DNA from: Nitrosospira multiformis
GTDB lineage: Bacteria; Pseudomonadota; Gammaproteobacteria; Burkholderiales; Nitrosomonadaceae
NCBI RefSeq assembly: GCF_900111585.1
Contig: NZ_FOHI01000003.1
Coordinates: 124,001-188,000, forward strand
Direction: 5' to 3'
DNA length: 64,000 bases
The position numbers and the translations under genes are program-made. Shown here piece after piece: positions 18,221 to 27,765 of the stretch. Positions within the stretch are counted from its first letter, which is position 1, and each line of letters opens with the position of its first letter. The notes under the pieces are model-generated. The model did not search any database, had not been told where the DNA came from, and was given only the letters and a program-made list of their open reading frames with translations.

Positions 18221-18862
18221 GTGAAACCCGATTCAGCGGATCTCAGAAAACTCTCCCATCTTATACTGAACAGTTACAACGAAAGAGCCGAAGCGTTCTG
18301 GGAGGGTACGAAAGACCATGATGTCAGCCAAAACATTGCTGCATTGCTGCGCCACATCGAAAATCCTCCACCCTTAAAGATACTGGATCTGGGCTGTGGT
18401 CCCGGACGTGACCTGAAGTCTTTTGCCGATCTCGGTCATGTGGCGATCGGGCTGGAAGGGGCAACGCGGTTTGCCGAAATGGCGGCTAATCATAGTGGCT
18501 GTGAGATATGGCAGCAGGACTTCCTTCAGCTCGATCTGCCTGAAGAATATTTCGATGGTATATTTGCGAACGCCTCCCTGTTTCATGTTCCGAGTGTTGA
18601 ACTGCCGCGCGTGCTGAAAGAACTGTGGTCAACGCTGAAACCGCGCGGAGTGCTGTTCAGTTCCAACCCCCGCGGGAATAACGAGGAGGGCTGGAATCAC
18701 GGGCGTTATTGCGTATATCATGATATTGATGGCTGGAGGCGCTATATGTCCGGCGCGGGTTTCGTCGAGCTTGCTCACTACTACCGCCCGAAAGGTCTTC
18801 CACGCGAGCAGCAACCCTGGCTGGCCAGTGTATGGCGCAAGTCTGCAACAGAATGCGAGTAA
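18221..18862 (+). CDS. Class I SAM-dependent methyltransferase
   Basis: A 213-residue cytoplasmic protein with a Rossmann methyltransferase core: motif I ILDLGCGPGRDLKSFADLG (about residues 54-72), an acidic position at the end of strand 2 (GLEGATRFAEMA), motif II-like EYFDGIFANASLFHV and the post-motif LKPRGVLFSSNPRG. The start is a GTG at 18221 with a weak ribosome site. It lies 72 bases after bufC on the same strand, so it could belong to that operon, but it resembles general small-molecule methyltransferases. Substrate is unknown. A link to the modified EF-hand peptide is possible but not shown by sequence. Confidence 0.82.
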   Translation: MKPDSADLRKLSHLILNSYNERAEAFWEGTKDHDVSQNIAALLRHIENPPPLKILDLGCGPGRDLKSFADLGHVAIGLEGATRFAEMAANHSGCEIWQQDFLQLDLPEEYFDGIFANASLFHVPSVELPRVLKELWSTLKPRGVLFSSNPRGNNEEGWNHGRYCVYHDIDGWRRYMSGAGFVELAHYYRPKGLPREQQPWLASVWRKSATECE

Positions 18863-18896
18863 GTCCACAAGGCTCATTTTCCCGTAAGCATCGCAA

Positions 18897-20081
18897 TTGA
18901 AGAAAGATGTCGTCGTAATAGGCGCTGGCGCAGCCGGCATGATGTGCGCAATGGAAGCGGGAAAGCGTGGACGAAGCGTGTTGCTGCTGGATCACGCCAG
19001 CAAGCTGGCGGAAAAAATCCGTATCTCGGGAGGGGGGCGGTGTAATTTCACGAATCGCCACACTGTTCCGGAAAATTTTCTGTCGCAGAATCCGCATTTC
19101 TGCCGATCCGCGTTGGCACGCTTCACTCCCCGTCACTTCATAGAGCTGGTGGAGAAGCACCGCATCCGTTATCACGAAAAAAAGCTGGGACAGCTATTTT
19201 GCGATGAGGCCTCGCGGCAAGTCATTGATATGCTGTGCAATGAATGCGAGACCGCTGGAGTCATCTTTCAAATGCCCTGCGGGGTAAGCCGCATAAACCG
19301 GGGCTTCGGCGATACTGGATTCGTATTGGAAACCAGTTGTGGCAAGGTGATGGCAGATGCGCTGGTAATCGCGACCGGAGGTCTTTCCATTCCGCAAATC
19401 GGCGCCAGTCCTTTTGGCTATCGTATCGCGGAACAGTTTGGCATAAACGTTACGGCGCTACGTCCCGCCCTGGTACCGCTGACCTTTGCGCCGGAACAGT
19501 TGTCCGCTTTTTCAGGGCTCTCGGGAATTGCACTCGACACAATAGTGAGCTGTAACGGCGCGCATTTTCGAGAAAATCTGCTGATCACGCATCGGGGTCT
19601 GAGCGGTCCTGCAATCCTCCAGATTTCCTCATACTGGCGACCGGGAGATCCGATTCATATTAACCTGTTACCTGAGCTGGATGCAGGCGGTTGGTTGCGC
19701 GATCACAGACATAGCGGCGCCCTGCTATCCAATCTGTTAGCGCAGCATCTGCCCCGGCGGTTTGCAGAAGCGTGGCTGAGCGTAATGATGAGTACGCTCC
19801 CGGAAACACCTGTAAACCAGTATGGCAACAAGAGCTTGAGGCAACTGGCCTCTCAATTGCATGCTTGGCAGGTTATTCCGAGCGGCACCGCTGGCTACAA
19901 AAAGGCGGAAGTAACCCTGGGAGGCATCGATACTGCCGAGCTTTCTTCCAAAACGATGGAATCGAAAAAAGTACCCCGCCTTTATTTCGTGGGTGAAGTC
20001 GTCGATGTCACGGGCCAACTGGGGGGGTTCAACTTCCAGTGGGCCTGGTCATCGGGTTATGTGGCAGGGCAATCAGTGTAA
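18897..20081 (+). CDS. BaiN/HI0933-family FAD-dependent flavoprotein
   Basis: The 394-residue product belongs to the HI0933/YhiN/BaiN family of flavin oxidoreductases of uncertain physiological role. It has the N-terminal dinucleotide-binding loop VVVIGAGAAGMMCAMEAGKRG, the family signature KIRISGGGRCNFTN, the central ATGGLSIPQIGASPFGY, and the C-terminal FAD motif FVGEVVDVTGQLGGFNFQWAWSSG. The start is a TTG at 18897 with a GTAAG/AGC stretch upstream but no strong ribosome site. No nearby ATG yields the beta-alpha-beta fold. It is 34 bases after the methyltransferase and converges with hslU; the short gap holds a weak CTGAAG/CTTCAG hairpin (20151-20172). Confidence 0.9.
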   Translation: MKKDVVVIGAGAAGMMCAMEAGKRGRSVLLLDHASKLAEKIRISGGGRCNFTNRHTVPENFLSQNPHFCRSALARFTPRHFIELVEKHRIRYHEKKLGQLFCDEASRQVIDMLCNECETAGVIFQMPCGVSRINRGFGDTGFVLETSCGKVMADALVIATGGLSIPQIGASPFGYRIAEQFGINVTALRPALVPLTFAPEQLSAFSGLSGIALDTIVSCNGAHFRENLLITHRGLSGPAILQISSYWRPGDPIHINLLPELDAGGWLRDHRHSGALLSNLLAQHLPRRFAEAWLSVMMSTLPETPVNQYGNKSLRQLASQLHAWQVIPSGTAGYKKAEVTLGGIDTAELSSKTMESKKVPRLYFVGEVVDVTGQLGGFNFQWAWSSGYVAGQSV

Positions 20082-20179
20082 CCGCAGCTTCTATCGGTAG
20101 TGCGGTATCGTGACGAGATAATCTTCTTTCTTATGGAGATGATAAATTTTCTGAAGATGGAAAAGCCTTCAGCGATTTC

Positions 20180-21511
20180 TTAAAGCACGTAGCGGGCGAG
20201 ATCCTCGCTCTGCGCCAGGTCGCCGAGCCGTTTATCCACATAGGCGGCATCAATGACAACCGCATCTCCATGGTGTTTCTCCGCATTGAACGAAACATCC
20301 TCCAGCAGTTTTTCCATTGCGGTATAAAGACGGCGTGCTCCAATATTCTCTGTTTTTTCGTTGACTGCAAAGGCGATCTCCGCCAGACGTTTGACCGCAT
20401 CAGGGGTAAATTCCAGCCTTACCCCTTCAGTTTCAAGCAGCGCTTCATATTGACGTTTCAAACAGGCATCGGTATTAGTGAGGATTTGTACAAAATCGCC
20501 GGCGCTGAGACTGGTGAGTTCAACCCGAATTGGAAACCGGCCCTGCAACTCGGGAATCAAATCGGAAGGTTTGGCGAGGTGAAAGGCTCCACTGGCGATA
20601 AACAGAATATGATCTGTCTTGATCATGCCATATTTGGTGGAAATCGTGGTACCCTCGACCAGAGGCAGCAGGTCCCGCTGAACGCCCTGGCGCGATACGT
20701 CTGCCCCCGAAGTCTCGGAACGGCTCGTGATCTTATCGATTTCATCCAGAAACACGATGCCGTTCTGCTCGACATTCTGCACCGCGCGCAGTTTCAATTC
20801 CTCATCATTAACCAGCTTCGAGGCTTCCTCATCGATAAGGAGCTTCATCGCTTCGCGGATTTTAAGCTTTCGCATCCTTTTTCTTTCCGCACCCAGATTC
20901 TGGAACATGCCTTGAATCTGCGTCGTCAGCTCTTCCATTCCGGGGGGAGCAAAGATTTCCATATGGGTATGCGGGGTCGCTAACTCGATTTCGATCTCCT
21001 TATCGTTGAGCTCTCCCTCACGCAGCTTCTTTCGAAATTTCTGGCGGGTAGCACTTTCCGCTTCGATGGATTCCATCTGCAGACCCGTTTCTCTGGCCAC
21101 AGGCAATAGCACATCGAGTATGCGCTCCTCGGCATGGTCTTCCGCGCGTGCGCGCATCTTTTGCGTTTCACGCTCCCGGGATTGCTTGACCGCGGCTTCC
21201 ACAAGATCACGGATGATCGAATCCACGTCACGCCCAACATACCCTACCTCGGTAAATTTGGTTGCCTCGACCTTGATGAATGGCGCATCCGCAAGTTTCG
21301 CGAGCCGACGCGCTATTTCCGTCTTGCCGACACCCGTCGGACCGATCATCAGGATATTCTTGGGCGTGATCTCCTGGCGCAGTGGATCCTGTACCTGCTG
21401 CCTGCGCCAGCGATTCCTGAGCGCGATGGCAACCGAACGTTTGGCGGCATCCTGACCTATGATGTGCTTGTCAAGCTCGTGGACGATTTCCCGGGGAGTC
21501 AGTTGAGACAT
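20180..21511 (-). CDS. hslU: ATP-dependent protease ATPase subunit HslU
   Basis: HslU is the AAA+ unfoldase that feeds proteins to the HslV peptidase. The 443-residue length is standard. It opens with [20 protein letters not shown], has Walker [13 protein letters not shown] near residue 57, the inserted I-domain (about 110-240), Walker [12 protein letters not shown] near 255, and sensor and arginine motifs later on. It ends in LARYVL, the C-terminal tail that inserts between HslV subunits. It lies 126 bases downstream of hslV on the same strand, the usual order. Confidence 0.97.
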   Translation of the reverse strand: MSQLTPREIVHELDKHIIGQDAAKRSVAIALRNRWRRQQVQDPLRQEITPKNILMIGPTGVGKTEIARRLAKLADAPFIKVEATKFTEVGYVGRDVDSIIRDLVEAAVKQSRERETQKMRARAEDHAEERILDVLLPVARETGLQMESIEAESATRQKFRKKLREGELNDKEIEIELATPHTHMEIFAPPGMEELTTQIQGMFQNLGAERKRMRKLKIREAMKLLIDEEASKLVNDEELKLRAVQNVEQNGIVFLDEIDKITSRSETSGADVSRQGVQRDLLPLVEGTTISTKYGMIKTDHILFIASGAFHLAKPSDLIPELQGRFPIRVELTSLSAGDFVQILTNTDACLKRQYEALLETEGVRLEFTPDAVKRLAEIAFAVNEKTENIGARRLYTAMEKLLEDVSFNAEKHHGDAVVIDAAYVDKRLGDLAQSEDLARYVL

Positions 21512-21637
21512 GATCAGGTCAGCGATAAAGGCAAGAGGTGAGAGAAATCAAAGCAACAGTACAAACGATACAAGGCATAAGGTTATACCGGAATAGAGGT
21601 GTCAGTCCTATCTTTCCGGGTTCATTTTCTTCGGCCG

Positions 21638-22174
21638 CTACTCCAGAACCTCGATTACGTGGTTCTGATTGGTGTAGATACACAGATCCCCGGCTATGGT
21701 AAGCGCCTTCTTGACGATTTCCGGCGATGTAAGATCAGTATTTTCCAGAAGCGCGCGTGCCGCTGAATGCGCGTAGGAACCGCCACTGCCGATTGCCGCC
21801 AGCCCGAACTCGGGTTCTATTACATCTCCCGCCCCGGTAATAATGAGGGTGGCGGCCGGATCGGCGACGACGAGCATAGCCTCGAGTCTGCGCAGAATCC
21901 GGTCGGTGCGCCAGTCTTTTGCCAGTTCCACCGCCGAACGCATGAGGTGTCCCTGATGTTTTTCCAGCTTGCCTTCAAAACGTTCGAACAAAGTAAAGGC
22001 ATCCGCCGTTCCTCCGGCAAATCCAGCCAGGATTCTGTCGTGATACAGCCGCCGAACCTTGCGTGCGGTGGCTTTGGCTACCACCGCTCCCAGCGTTACC
22101 TGGCCATCGCCGCCCAGCGCGACGTGGTTCCCGCGCCGAGCGGAAAGTATGGTTGTGCCGTGGTATTCTGCCAT
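21638..22174 (-). CDS. hslV: ATP-dependent protease peptidase subunit HslV
   Basis: HslV is the threonine peptidase of the bacterial proteasome-like HslVU complex. The 178-residue product has a short propeptide (MAEYHG) before the catalytic Thr of [10 protein letters not shown], then [12 protein letters not shown] and the lysine of [46 protein letters not shown] near the end is also typical. It lies 100 bases after xerC and 126 bases before hslU in the dapF-DUF484-xerC-hslV-hslU block. Confidence 0.97.
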   Translation of the reverse strand: MAEYHGTTILSARRGNHVALGGDGQVTLGAVVAKATARKVRRLYHDRILAGFAGGTADAFTLFERFEGKLEKHQGHLMRSAVELAKDWRTDRILRRLEAMLVVADPAATLIITGAGDVIEPEFGLAAIGSGGSYAHSAARALLENTDLTSPEIVKKALTIAGDLCIYTNQNHVIEVLE

Positions 22175-22274
22175 GTCTAGCCCGGTAATTGGAGAGCGAA
22201 GATTATAACGCCGATTCGCGAGAAGAATGCAAACAGTGTTTGCGCCAATCCGTAGTCCGGTTCATCTTTGCGGC

Positions 22275-23267
22275 TCAAGACTCATTCTTCTTTCGGGCGC
22301 GCGGGTGTGTTGCATCATAGACCTTCGATAGATGCTGGAAGTCGAGATGGGTATATACCTGCGTGGTGCTGATGCTGGCATGCCCCAGCATCTCCTGCAC
22401 CGCTCTCAGGTCGCCGCTGGATTGCAGTACATGTGATGCAAATGAATGCCGCAGCACGTGCGGGTGGATGCGCCCGCTGATTCCTTGCTTTACTGCCTGA
22501 ATTTTCAGGCGCTGATCGATCGACCGGCGGCTGATGTTCCTCCCGTGGCGGGACAGGAATAGCGCCGTTTCCCCTGGCCTGGCGAGCGCATCCCGTTGTT
22601 TTATCCATTCCCCCACTACTTGTATGGCTTTGCTTCCTACCGGCACATCCCGCGTTTTATTCCCTTTGCCGGTAACGCGCACGATCCCGTCCGTCAGACT
22701 TAAATCCTCGAGCTTCAGGTTCGTGAGTTCCGCCAGCCGCAATCCGGAAGAATAGCAGAGTTCGAACATGGCTTTATCGCGTAAGGCAATCAGATCGGGA
22801 GTATCAAACTCCAGCAGCTTCAAGGCCTCATCAGGCGACAGGGTGCGAGGCAGGATCCTGGGGGACTTCGGTGCCCGCACCCCGGCGCAGGGGTTACACG
22901 TGTAACCATGATGTCGCGCCAGGTAATTGTAGAGCCCCCGCCATGCAGACAGCATTCTCGCCAGGCTCCTGCCGGAAAATCCGTTTGCATGCACCTGAGC
23001 AAGAAAACGCCGGATATGGTGGATTTGCAAATGCTCCAGCGCGATTCCCCGCGAGAGATTCATCAGTACATCGAGATCGTGGGCATAACTTTTGCAGGTG
23101 AGCGGCGACAGTCGTCGCGTGACGGAAAGATAAGCGAGATAGGCGGAGGCAAGTTCGGCCTGCCTCTTTTCGGACATCTTGCCGGAATTGTTCAGACCGG
23201 TTAAGGATTCCGGGTGTTGCCTCTTTCCCGGGTGTTGCCTCTTTCCCGGGTGTTGCCTCTTTCCCAT
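22275..23267 (-). CDS. xerC: Tyrosine site-specific recombinase XerC
   Basis: XerC works with XerD at dif to resolve chromosome dimers. The 330-residue protein has an N-terminal SAM-like core-binding domain (about 40-120) and a C-terminal catalytic domain with the full set of residues: Arg in SSGLRLAEL, Lys in GKGNKTRDVP, His and Arg in HPHVLRHSFASH, His in MLGHASI and nucleophile Tyr in TTQVYTHLD. The ATG at 23267 is 2 bases after the DUF484 stop, so coupling is likely. From this start the protein begins with GKRQHP three times in tandem, coded by an 18-bp repeat. The ATG at 23177 (MSEKRQAEL) would give a normal-length 300-residue XerC and is a serious alternative start. Confidence 0.94.
   Translation of the reverse strand: MGKRQHPGKRQHPGKRQHPESLTGLNNSGKMSEKRQAELASAYLAYLSVTRRLSPLTCKSYAHDLDVLMNLSRGIALEHLQIHHIRRFLAQVHANGFSGRSLARMLSAWRGLYNYLARHHGYTCNPCAGVRAPKSPRILPRTLSPDEALKLLEFDTPDLIALRDKAMFELCYSSGLRLAELTNLKLEDLSLTDGIVRVTGKGNKTRDVPVGSKAIQVVGEWIKQRDALARPGETALFLSRHGRNISRRSIDQRLKIQAVKQGISGRIHPHVLRHSFASHVLQSSGDLRAVQEMLGHASISTTQVYTHLDFQHLSKVYDATHPRARKKNES
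23211..23264. repeat. Three perfect tandem copies of an 18-bp unit at the 5' end of xerC
   Basis: The unit CGGGTGTTGCCTCTTTCC occurs at 23211-23228, 23229-23246 and 23247-23264 with no mismatch. Read on the minus strand it codes GKRQHP three times directly after the xerC start codon. A partial extension (ATTC before the array) suggests the array arose by slippage. Copy-number change would stay in frame. Confidence 0.93.
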
Positions 23268-23269
23268 TC

Positions 23270-23929
23270 TCAGGCGGTGCGAAAACGTCTCAATGACGCA
23301 CTGGCAAGTTCACCGAGACGCGCAAGGTAAACTGTCCCCATCTCCGGATAGAACCGCTGAGATTCTTCACTGCCCATTACCAGTAATCCGATAGTTTGAT
23401 CCCCATGCAATGCTGTCATCGCAAATGAACGCAGATGTTCGGCCTGTTCACCGAACCAGCTTCTGATCTCATCCGGAATATGGGGTCCGCAATAAGGGTG
23501 CAGCAAATTTTCCGCCATCGCATGAACCTCGTTGCTGACGGGTAAAAATTCCGGTGGCAGGGGCTCGTCAATACCAGTATTCCAGATGCGAAGCGCGCTG
23601 TGAGGCACCGAGAAGCTTTCACGCAGCGCAAAGGCGAGCCCATCCAGAAGATCGGGCAAACGTCTGAAGGTGAGGAGCGAGACTGCCAATTTGTGCATTT
23701 TTTCCGCGATAGCGTCATTCTCCTTGCCGAACAGGACCAATTCCTCCAGTTTATTCTGCAAAATCTGGTTTTTTTCCCGCAATGCCAGGATTTGACGCTC
23801 GCTTAAGGAAATTGCCCTCCCGTTATGGGGATTGGGCACCTGAATATCTGCCAGCATGCTTGCATATGCTTCAAAGAACTCCGGATTCGCACGCAGATAC
23901 TCTGCTATCTCTTCGAAACTTGATTTCAT
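23270..23929 (-). CDS. DUF484 (GAF-like) family protein
   Basis: A 219-residue cytoplasmic protein of the DUF484 family, which has a GAF-like fold and no established function. It starts with an N-terminal helix pair (EEIAEYLRANPEFFEAYASML) and the marker IQVPNPHNGRAISLSERQILALREKN, then a coiled region LQNKLEELVLFGKENDAIAEKMHKLAV and a sensory-like domain with LRIWNTG, FAMTALHGDQTIGLLVMGSEE and FYPEMGTVYLARLGELAS. It sits 14 bases after dapF and 2 bases before xerC, the arrangement found in many proteobacteria. Ligand is unknown. Confidence 0.92.
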   Translation of the reverse strand: MKSSFEEIAEYLRANPEFFEAYASMLADIQVPNPHNGRAISLSERQILALREKNQILQNKLEELVLFGKENDAIAEKMHKLAVSLLTFRRLPDLLDGLAFALRESFSVPHSALRIWNTGIDEPLPPEFLPVSNEVHAMAENLLHPYCGPHIPDEIRSWFGEQAEHLRSFAMTALHGDQTIGLLVMGSEESQRFYPEMGTVYLARLGELASASLRRFRTA

Positions 23930-23943
23930 ATCTTTTCTGTTTT

Positions 23944-24777
23944 TTAAAACTGCAACTCGATTTCTCCATCAAAAACGGCGACGGCAGGACCAGTCATCCA
24001 GACCGGCTGATTTTCCCCTTCCCACCGTATGAACAGATCTCCAGTAGAAAAGCTCACCCTGACTGGCGATTCGAGCAGTCCTCGCTGAATTCCCGCAACC
24101 GCCGCTGCACAGGCACCCGTGCCGCAAGCCAGGGTTTCCCCCGCGCCCCGCTCGTAGACTCTCAGCCGGATATGATGAGGATCGATGACTTGCATATATC
24201 CGGCATTTACTCGCTGAGGAAAACGTGAATGCTTTTCGATAACTGGACCCTCCGTCAGGACCGGCGCGTTATCCAGGTCCGATACTACCTGGACCGCGTG
24301 AGGATTGCCCATCGATACACTGCTGATTTCCACCTGCTTGTCATCCAGAGGGAGGGGGTAAGTGGGGGCTCGCTGTTCGGCGATAAAAGGAATTTCAACG
24401 GGATCGAATTTCGGCACACCCATGTTGACCGTTACTTCCCCGTCTGCTTCAAGCTTCGGAATAACCACCCCACTTAGTGTTTCAATCCTTACCTCCTTCT
24501 TGTCTGTCATACCATGGTCATGCACGTAGCGAACGAAGCAGCGCGCCCCATTGCCGCATTGTTCCACTTCTCCTCCGTCGGCATTAAAAATGCGATAGCG
24601 GAAATCAGCATCGCCTTCCGCCTTTTCGATCAGCAGAATCTGGTCGCAGCCTACTCCCAAATGGCGGTCGGCAAGGCGCCGCAATTGTTCCGGCGAGAGC
24701 GAAATCTGCTGATTCACGGCGTCAATGACAACGAAATCGTTGCCGAGGCCATGCATTTTGGTGAACTTGAGCTTCAT
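23944..24777 (-). CDS. dapF: Diaminopimelate epimerase
   Basis: DapF interconverts LL- and meso-diaminopimelate for lysine and peptidoglycan synthesis. The 277-residue enzyme is built of two similar halves and keeps both catalytic cysteines, in [10 protein letters not shown] and in [27 protein letters not shown] near the start and GNPHAV are also diagnostic. It is the first gene of the minus-strand block dapF-DUF484-xerC-hslV-hslU and is divergent from metK. Confidence 0.97.
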   Translation of the reverse strand: MKLKFTKMHGLGNDFVVIDAVNQQISLSPEQLRRLADRHLGVGCDQILLIEKAEGDADFRYRIFNADGGEVEQCGNGARCFVRYVHDHGMTDKKEVRIETLSGVVIPKLEADGEVTVNMGVPKFDPVEIPFIAEQRAPTYPLPLDDKQVEISSVSMGNPHAVQVVSDLDNAPVLTEGPVIEKHSRFPQRVNAGYMQVIDPHHIRLRVYERGAGETLACGTGACAAAVAGIQRGLLESPVRVSFSTGDLFIRWEGENQPVWMTGPAVAVFDGEIELQF

Positions 24778-24919
24778 TCATCAAGCGTTGCAAGAATAAG
24801 AATTACAGCACGAGGTATGGAAACATCGGCATGCCAAGCCGTATTGTATTATCCGCCTTCTTAATAAGCGTAGAATTTGGTATTCTACAGACCTTTTACG
24901 ATTAAGCGGGCTGGACAAA
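24778..24919. promoter_or_regulatory. Divergent control region between dapF and metK
   Basis: The 142-base gap must hold both promoters. GTAGAAT (24870-24876) and ATTCTAC (24882-24888) form a perfect 7-bp inverted repeat with a 5-base spacer, 31 bases before the metK start. TAGAAT within it could serve as a -10 box, but no -35 lies at normal spacing. It may be an operator or a leader hairpin. I see no SAM-riboswitch consensus. Confidence 0.4.
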
Positions 24920-26119
24920 ATGAGTGAATATCTTTTTACCTCCGAATCCGTGTCTGAAGGTCATCCCGATAAGGTGGCCGATCAAATTTCCGATTCCATC
25001 CTCGATGCTATCCTGGCTCAGGATCCCAATGCGCGGGTAGCCTGCGAAACGTTATGCAGTACCGGTCTGATCGTCATGTCAGGCGAAATCACCACTCAGG
25101 CCAATGTAGACTACATGCAAGTCGCGCGCGCGGCGGTCAAGCGCATTGGTTACAACAGTTCCGATATCGGCTTTGACTATAATACCTGCGCAGTGCTGAC
25201 TGCTTTCAATAAACAGTCCCCCGATATCGCGCAAGGGGTCAACCGCACCAAGGAAGAGGAAATGGACCAGGGGGCAGGTGATCAGGGTCTCATGTTCGGC
25301 TATGCCTGCGATGAGACGCCGCAATTGATGCCCATGCCGATCTACTATGCCCATCGACTGATGGAGCGCCAAGCGGAACTGCGAAAAGACGGGCGCCTCC
25401 CGTGGCTGCGTCCGGATGCAAAGTCGCAGGTTTCAGTACGTTACCTGAATGGCAAGCCGCAGCGAATCGAGACCGTTGTCATTTCCACACAGCATCACCC
25501 GGATATCAGCCACACCGATTTGAGTGAAGCCATTATTGAGGAAGTCATCAAACCCGTGCTTCCGAAAAAAATGCTGAATGGCGAAACCCGGTATTTGATC
25601 AACCCGACAGGACGTTTCGTGGTGGGGGGACCGATGGGAGATTGCGGACTGACCGGTCGGAAGATTATCGTGGACAGCTATGGGGGGACCGCGCATCATG
25701 GCGGTGGCGCCTTCTCCGGCAAGGATCCGTCCAAAGTGGACCGTTCCGCTGCTTATGCCGGACGATATGTGGCAAAGAATCTTGTTGCGGCCGGTATCGT
25801 CAGCAGATGCGAGGTACAGATGGCTTATGCGATCGGGATTGCCCGCCCTGTTTCGCTGATGGTCGACACTTTTGGAACCGGAAAAATTCCGGACGATAAA
25901 ATCGTCAAACTGATTGAGCGGCACTTCGATCTGCGTCCGCGCGGCATCATCCACGGCCTTGATCTGCTGCGTCCCATCTACGAGAAGACTGCTGCCTATG
26001 GCCATTTTGGCCGGGATGAACCGGAATTCAGCTGGGAATCCACGGATAAGGCTGCACAATTGCGCGAGGAAGCGGGAATTGAACCCGCGGAAACCGAACC
26101 GGTCAGTCTTCAGGCTTAA
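24920..26119 (+). CDS. metK: S-adenosylmethionine synthetase
   Basis: MetK makes SAM from methionine and ATP. The 399-residue protein begins [22 protein letters not shown] with the ATP-binding histidine and magnesium-binding aspartate. It has [16 protein letters not shown] in the middle, [13 protein letters not shown] and the P-loop-like [19 protein letters not shown]. It is about 10 residues longer than typical relatives because of a C-terminal tail ending in PVSLQA. It is followed after 24 bases by the SAH riboswitch that precedes ahcY. Confidence 0.97.
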   Translation: MSEYLFTSESVSEGHPDKVADQISDSILDAILAQDPNARVACETLCSTGLIVMSGEITTQANVDYMQVARAAVKRIGYNSSDIGFDYNTCAVLTAFNKQSPDIAQGVNRTKEEEMDQGAGDQGLMFGYACDETPQLMPMPIYYAHRLMERQAELRKDGRLPWLRPDAKSQVSVRYLNGKPQRIETVVISTQHHPDISHTDLSEAIIEEVIKPVLPKKMLNGETRYLINPTGRFVVGGPMGDCGLTGRKIIVDSYGGTAHHGGGAFSGKDPSKVDRSAAYAGRYVAKNLVAAGIVSRCEVQMAYAIGIARPVSLMVDTFGTGKIPDDKIVKLIERHFDLRPRGIIHGLDLLRPIYEKTAAYGHFGRDEPEFSWESTDKAAQLREEAGIEPAETEPVSLQA

Positions 26120-26143
26120 GATCACATCACCAACCCTTCCAGA

Positions 26144-26211
26144 CCGAGGAGCGCTGCAACGGGCATTGTCCCGCGAGGCTCGGCAAGGAAGGATCGCTAC
26201 AACGGCGCTCG
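26144..26211 (+). promoter_or_regulatory. S-adenosylhomocysteine (SAH) riboswitch
   Basis: The sequence matches the SAH riboswitch consensus, with CGAGGAGCGCTGCAA, GAGGCTCGG and AACGGCGCTC in order. P1 pairs GAGCGC (26149-26154) with GCGCTC (26205-26210). P2 pairs CGGG (26160-26163) with CCCG (26170-26173). The pseudoknot pairs CCGAG (26144-26148) with CTCGG (26179-26183). The class is known to turn on ahcY and neighbouring genes when SAH accumulates. Here it lies 10 bases before the AGGAG site of ahcY and probably also controls metF downstream. Confidence 0.93.
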
Positions 26212-26233
26212 TTCATTTTCAGGAGAAAATCTT

Positions 26234-27679
26234 ATGAACGCTGTGCTCAGTCCTGCTTCCGCGTCCGCGGGCTTTACCGACTATAAAGTTGCCGATATGT
26301 CCCTGGCGGAATGGGGGCGTAAGGAAATCGCCATTGCCGAGACGGAGATGCCGGGTCTGATGGCGCTACGGGAAGAGCATGCCGGTGCCAAGCCTCTTGC
26401 AGGGGCACGCATTGCCGGTTCCCTGCACATGACCATTCAGACTGCGGTATTGATCGAAACGCTTACCAAGCTAGGCGCTCAAGTACGATGGGCTTCGTGC
26501 AACATTTTCTCGACTCAGGACCATGCCGCGGCCGCCATTGCAGCGGAAGGCATTCCCGTATTTGCCCATAAGGGCGAATCTCTGGATGAGTATTGGGAAT
26601 ATACCCACCGTATTTTTGAATGGCAAGGGGATACCCCGGAGGGTAATGGTAGTCCCAATATGATTCTGGATGATGGCGGCGACGCCACCTTGCTCATTCT
26701 CCTTGGCAGCAGGGCGGAAGAAGATCCGTCTGTCATCGCCAGTCCTGCCAACGAAGAAGAGCAAGCCTTGTTTGCCGCCATTCGCAAGCGCTTGAGCGTC
26801 AGCCCGAACTGGTACTCCACCCGGCGCGCCAATATCAGGGGGGTGACGGAGGAAACCACTACCGGCGTCCATCGTCTGTATGAAATGCAAAAGAAAGGCG
26901 AGTTGCCGTTTCCGGCATTCAACGTGAATGATTCCGTCACCAAATCCAAATTCGATAATCTGTACGGTTGCCGCGAGTCTCTGGTTGACGGGATCAAGCG
27001 GGCGACCGATGTCATGATTGCCGGAAAGATCGCCATAGTGTGTGGTTACGGTGATGTCGGCAAAGGCTGTGCTCAATCCCTGCGCGGTCTTGGAGCCACC
27101 GTATGGATAACGGAAATTGATCCCATTTGCGCACTGCAAGCGGCAATGGAAGGTTATCGCGTCGTCGCCCTGGATGAAGCCTGCGATCAGGCGGACATCT
27201 TCGTGACTGCCACCGGCAATCTGCGAGTTATCACCCATGATCATATGGTGCGAATGAAAGACCAGGCAATCGTTTGTAATATTGGCCACTTCGATTCTGA
27301 AATCGATATTGCTTCGGTTCAGAAGTACCAATGGGAGAATATCAAGCCACAGGTCGATCACGTCATTTTTCCTACCGGCCGCCGTATCATTGTGCTGGCA
27401 AAGGGACGACTGGTGAATCTTGGCTGTGCAACAGGACACCCTTCCTTTGTCATGTCGACTTCATTCACCAACCAGGTTCTGGCACAAATAGAGCTTTGGC
27501 AGAATGGCGCCAGCTACCAGAAAAACGTCTACGTGTTACCCAAGCATCTGGATGAAAAAGTAGCGCGATTACACCTCAAAAAGCTGGGCGCCAAACTTAC
27601 GCGACTGACGGAGGAACAGGCGAGCTACCTGAATCTGGACATTGACGGACCGTACAAGCCGACAATGTACCGTTATTGA
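26234..27679 (+). CDS. ahcY: Adenosylhomocysteinase (SAH hydrolase)
   Basis: AhcY reversibly splits SAH to adenosine and homocysteine, removing the product inhibitor of methyltransferases. The 481-residue NAD-dependent enzyme has the long bacterial form, with an insertion around residues 150-190 ([18 protein letters not shown]). Key motifs are [29 protein letters not shown], the NAD-binding loop [27 protein letters not shown] and the C-terminal [11 protein letters not shown]. The start has AGGAG at 26221-26225. The SAH riboswitch directly upstream couples expression to the enzyme's substrate. Confidence 0.97.
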   Translation: MNAVLSPASASAGFTDYKVADMSLAEWGRKEIAIAETEMPGLMALREEHAGAKPLAGARIAGSLHMTIQTAVLIETLTKLGAQVRWASCNIFSTQDHAAAAIAAEGIPVFAHKGESLDEYWEYTHRIFEWQGDTPEGNGSPNMILDDGGDATLLILLGSRAEEDPSVIASPANEEEQALFAAIRKRLSVSPNWYSTRRANIRGVTEETTTGVHRLYEMQKKGELPFPAFNVNDSVTKSKFDNLYGCRESLVDGIKRATDVMIAGKIAIVCGYGDVGKGCAQSLRGLGATVWITEIDPICALQAAMEGYRVVALDEACDQADIFVTATGNLRVITHDHMVRMKDQAIVCNIGHFDSEIDIASVQKYQWENIKPQVDHVIFPTGRRIIVLAKGRLVNLGCATGHPSFVMSTSFTNQVLAQIELWQNGASYQKNVYVLPKHLDEKVARLHLKKLGAKLTRLTEEQASYLNLDIDGPYKPTMYRY

Positions 27680-27765
27680 TTTTTTCAGGTTTGGATTAGC
27701 GCGGTGAAGGAAAGAGGTGGTTAGACTACCGTCTTTTTACCCTCCCCGCGCTTTTCTGCTTTGCC

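Noticed and set aside
20270-20983. 237-residue plus-strand frame opposite hslU
   Set aside because: Shadow of hslU; no family features.
23211-23264. Possible CRISPR-like array
   Set aside because: The units are directly adjacent 18-mers with no spacers and are in frame with xerC.
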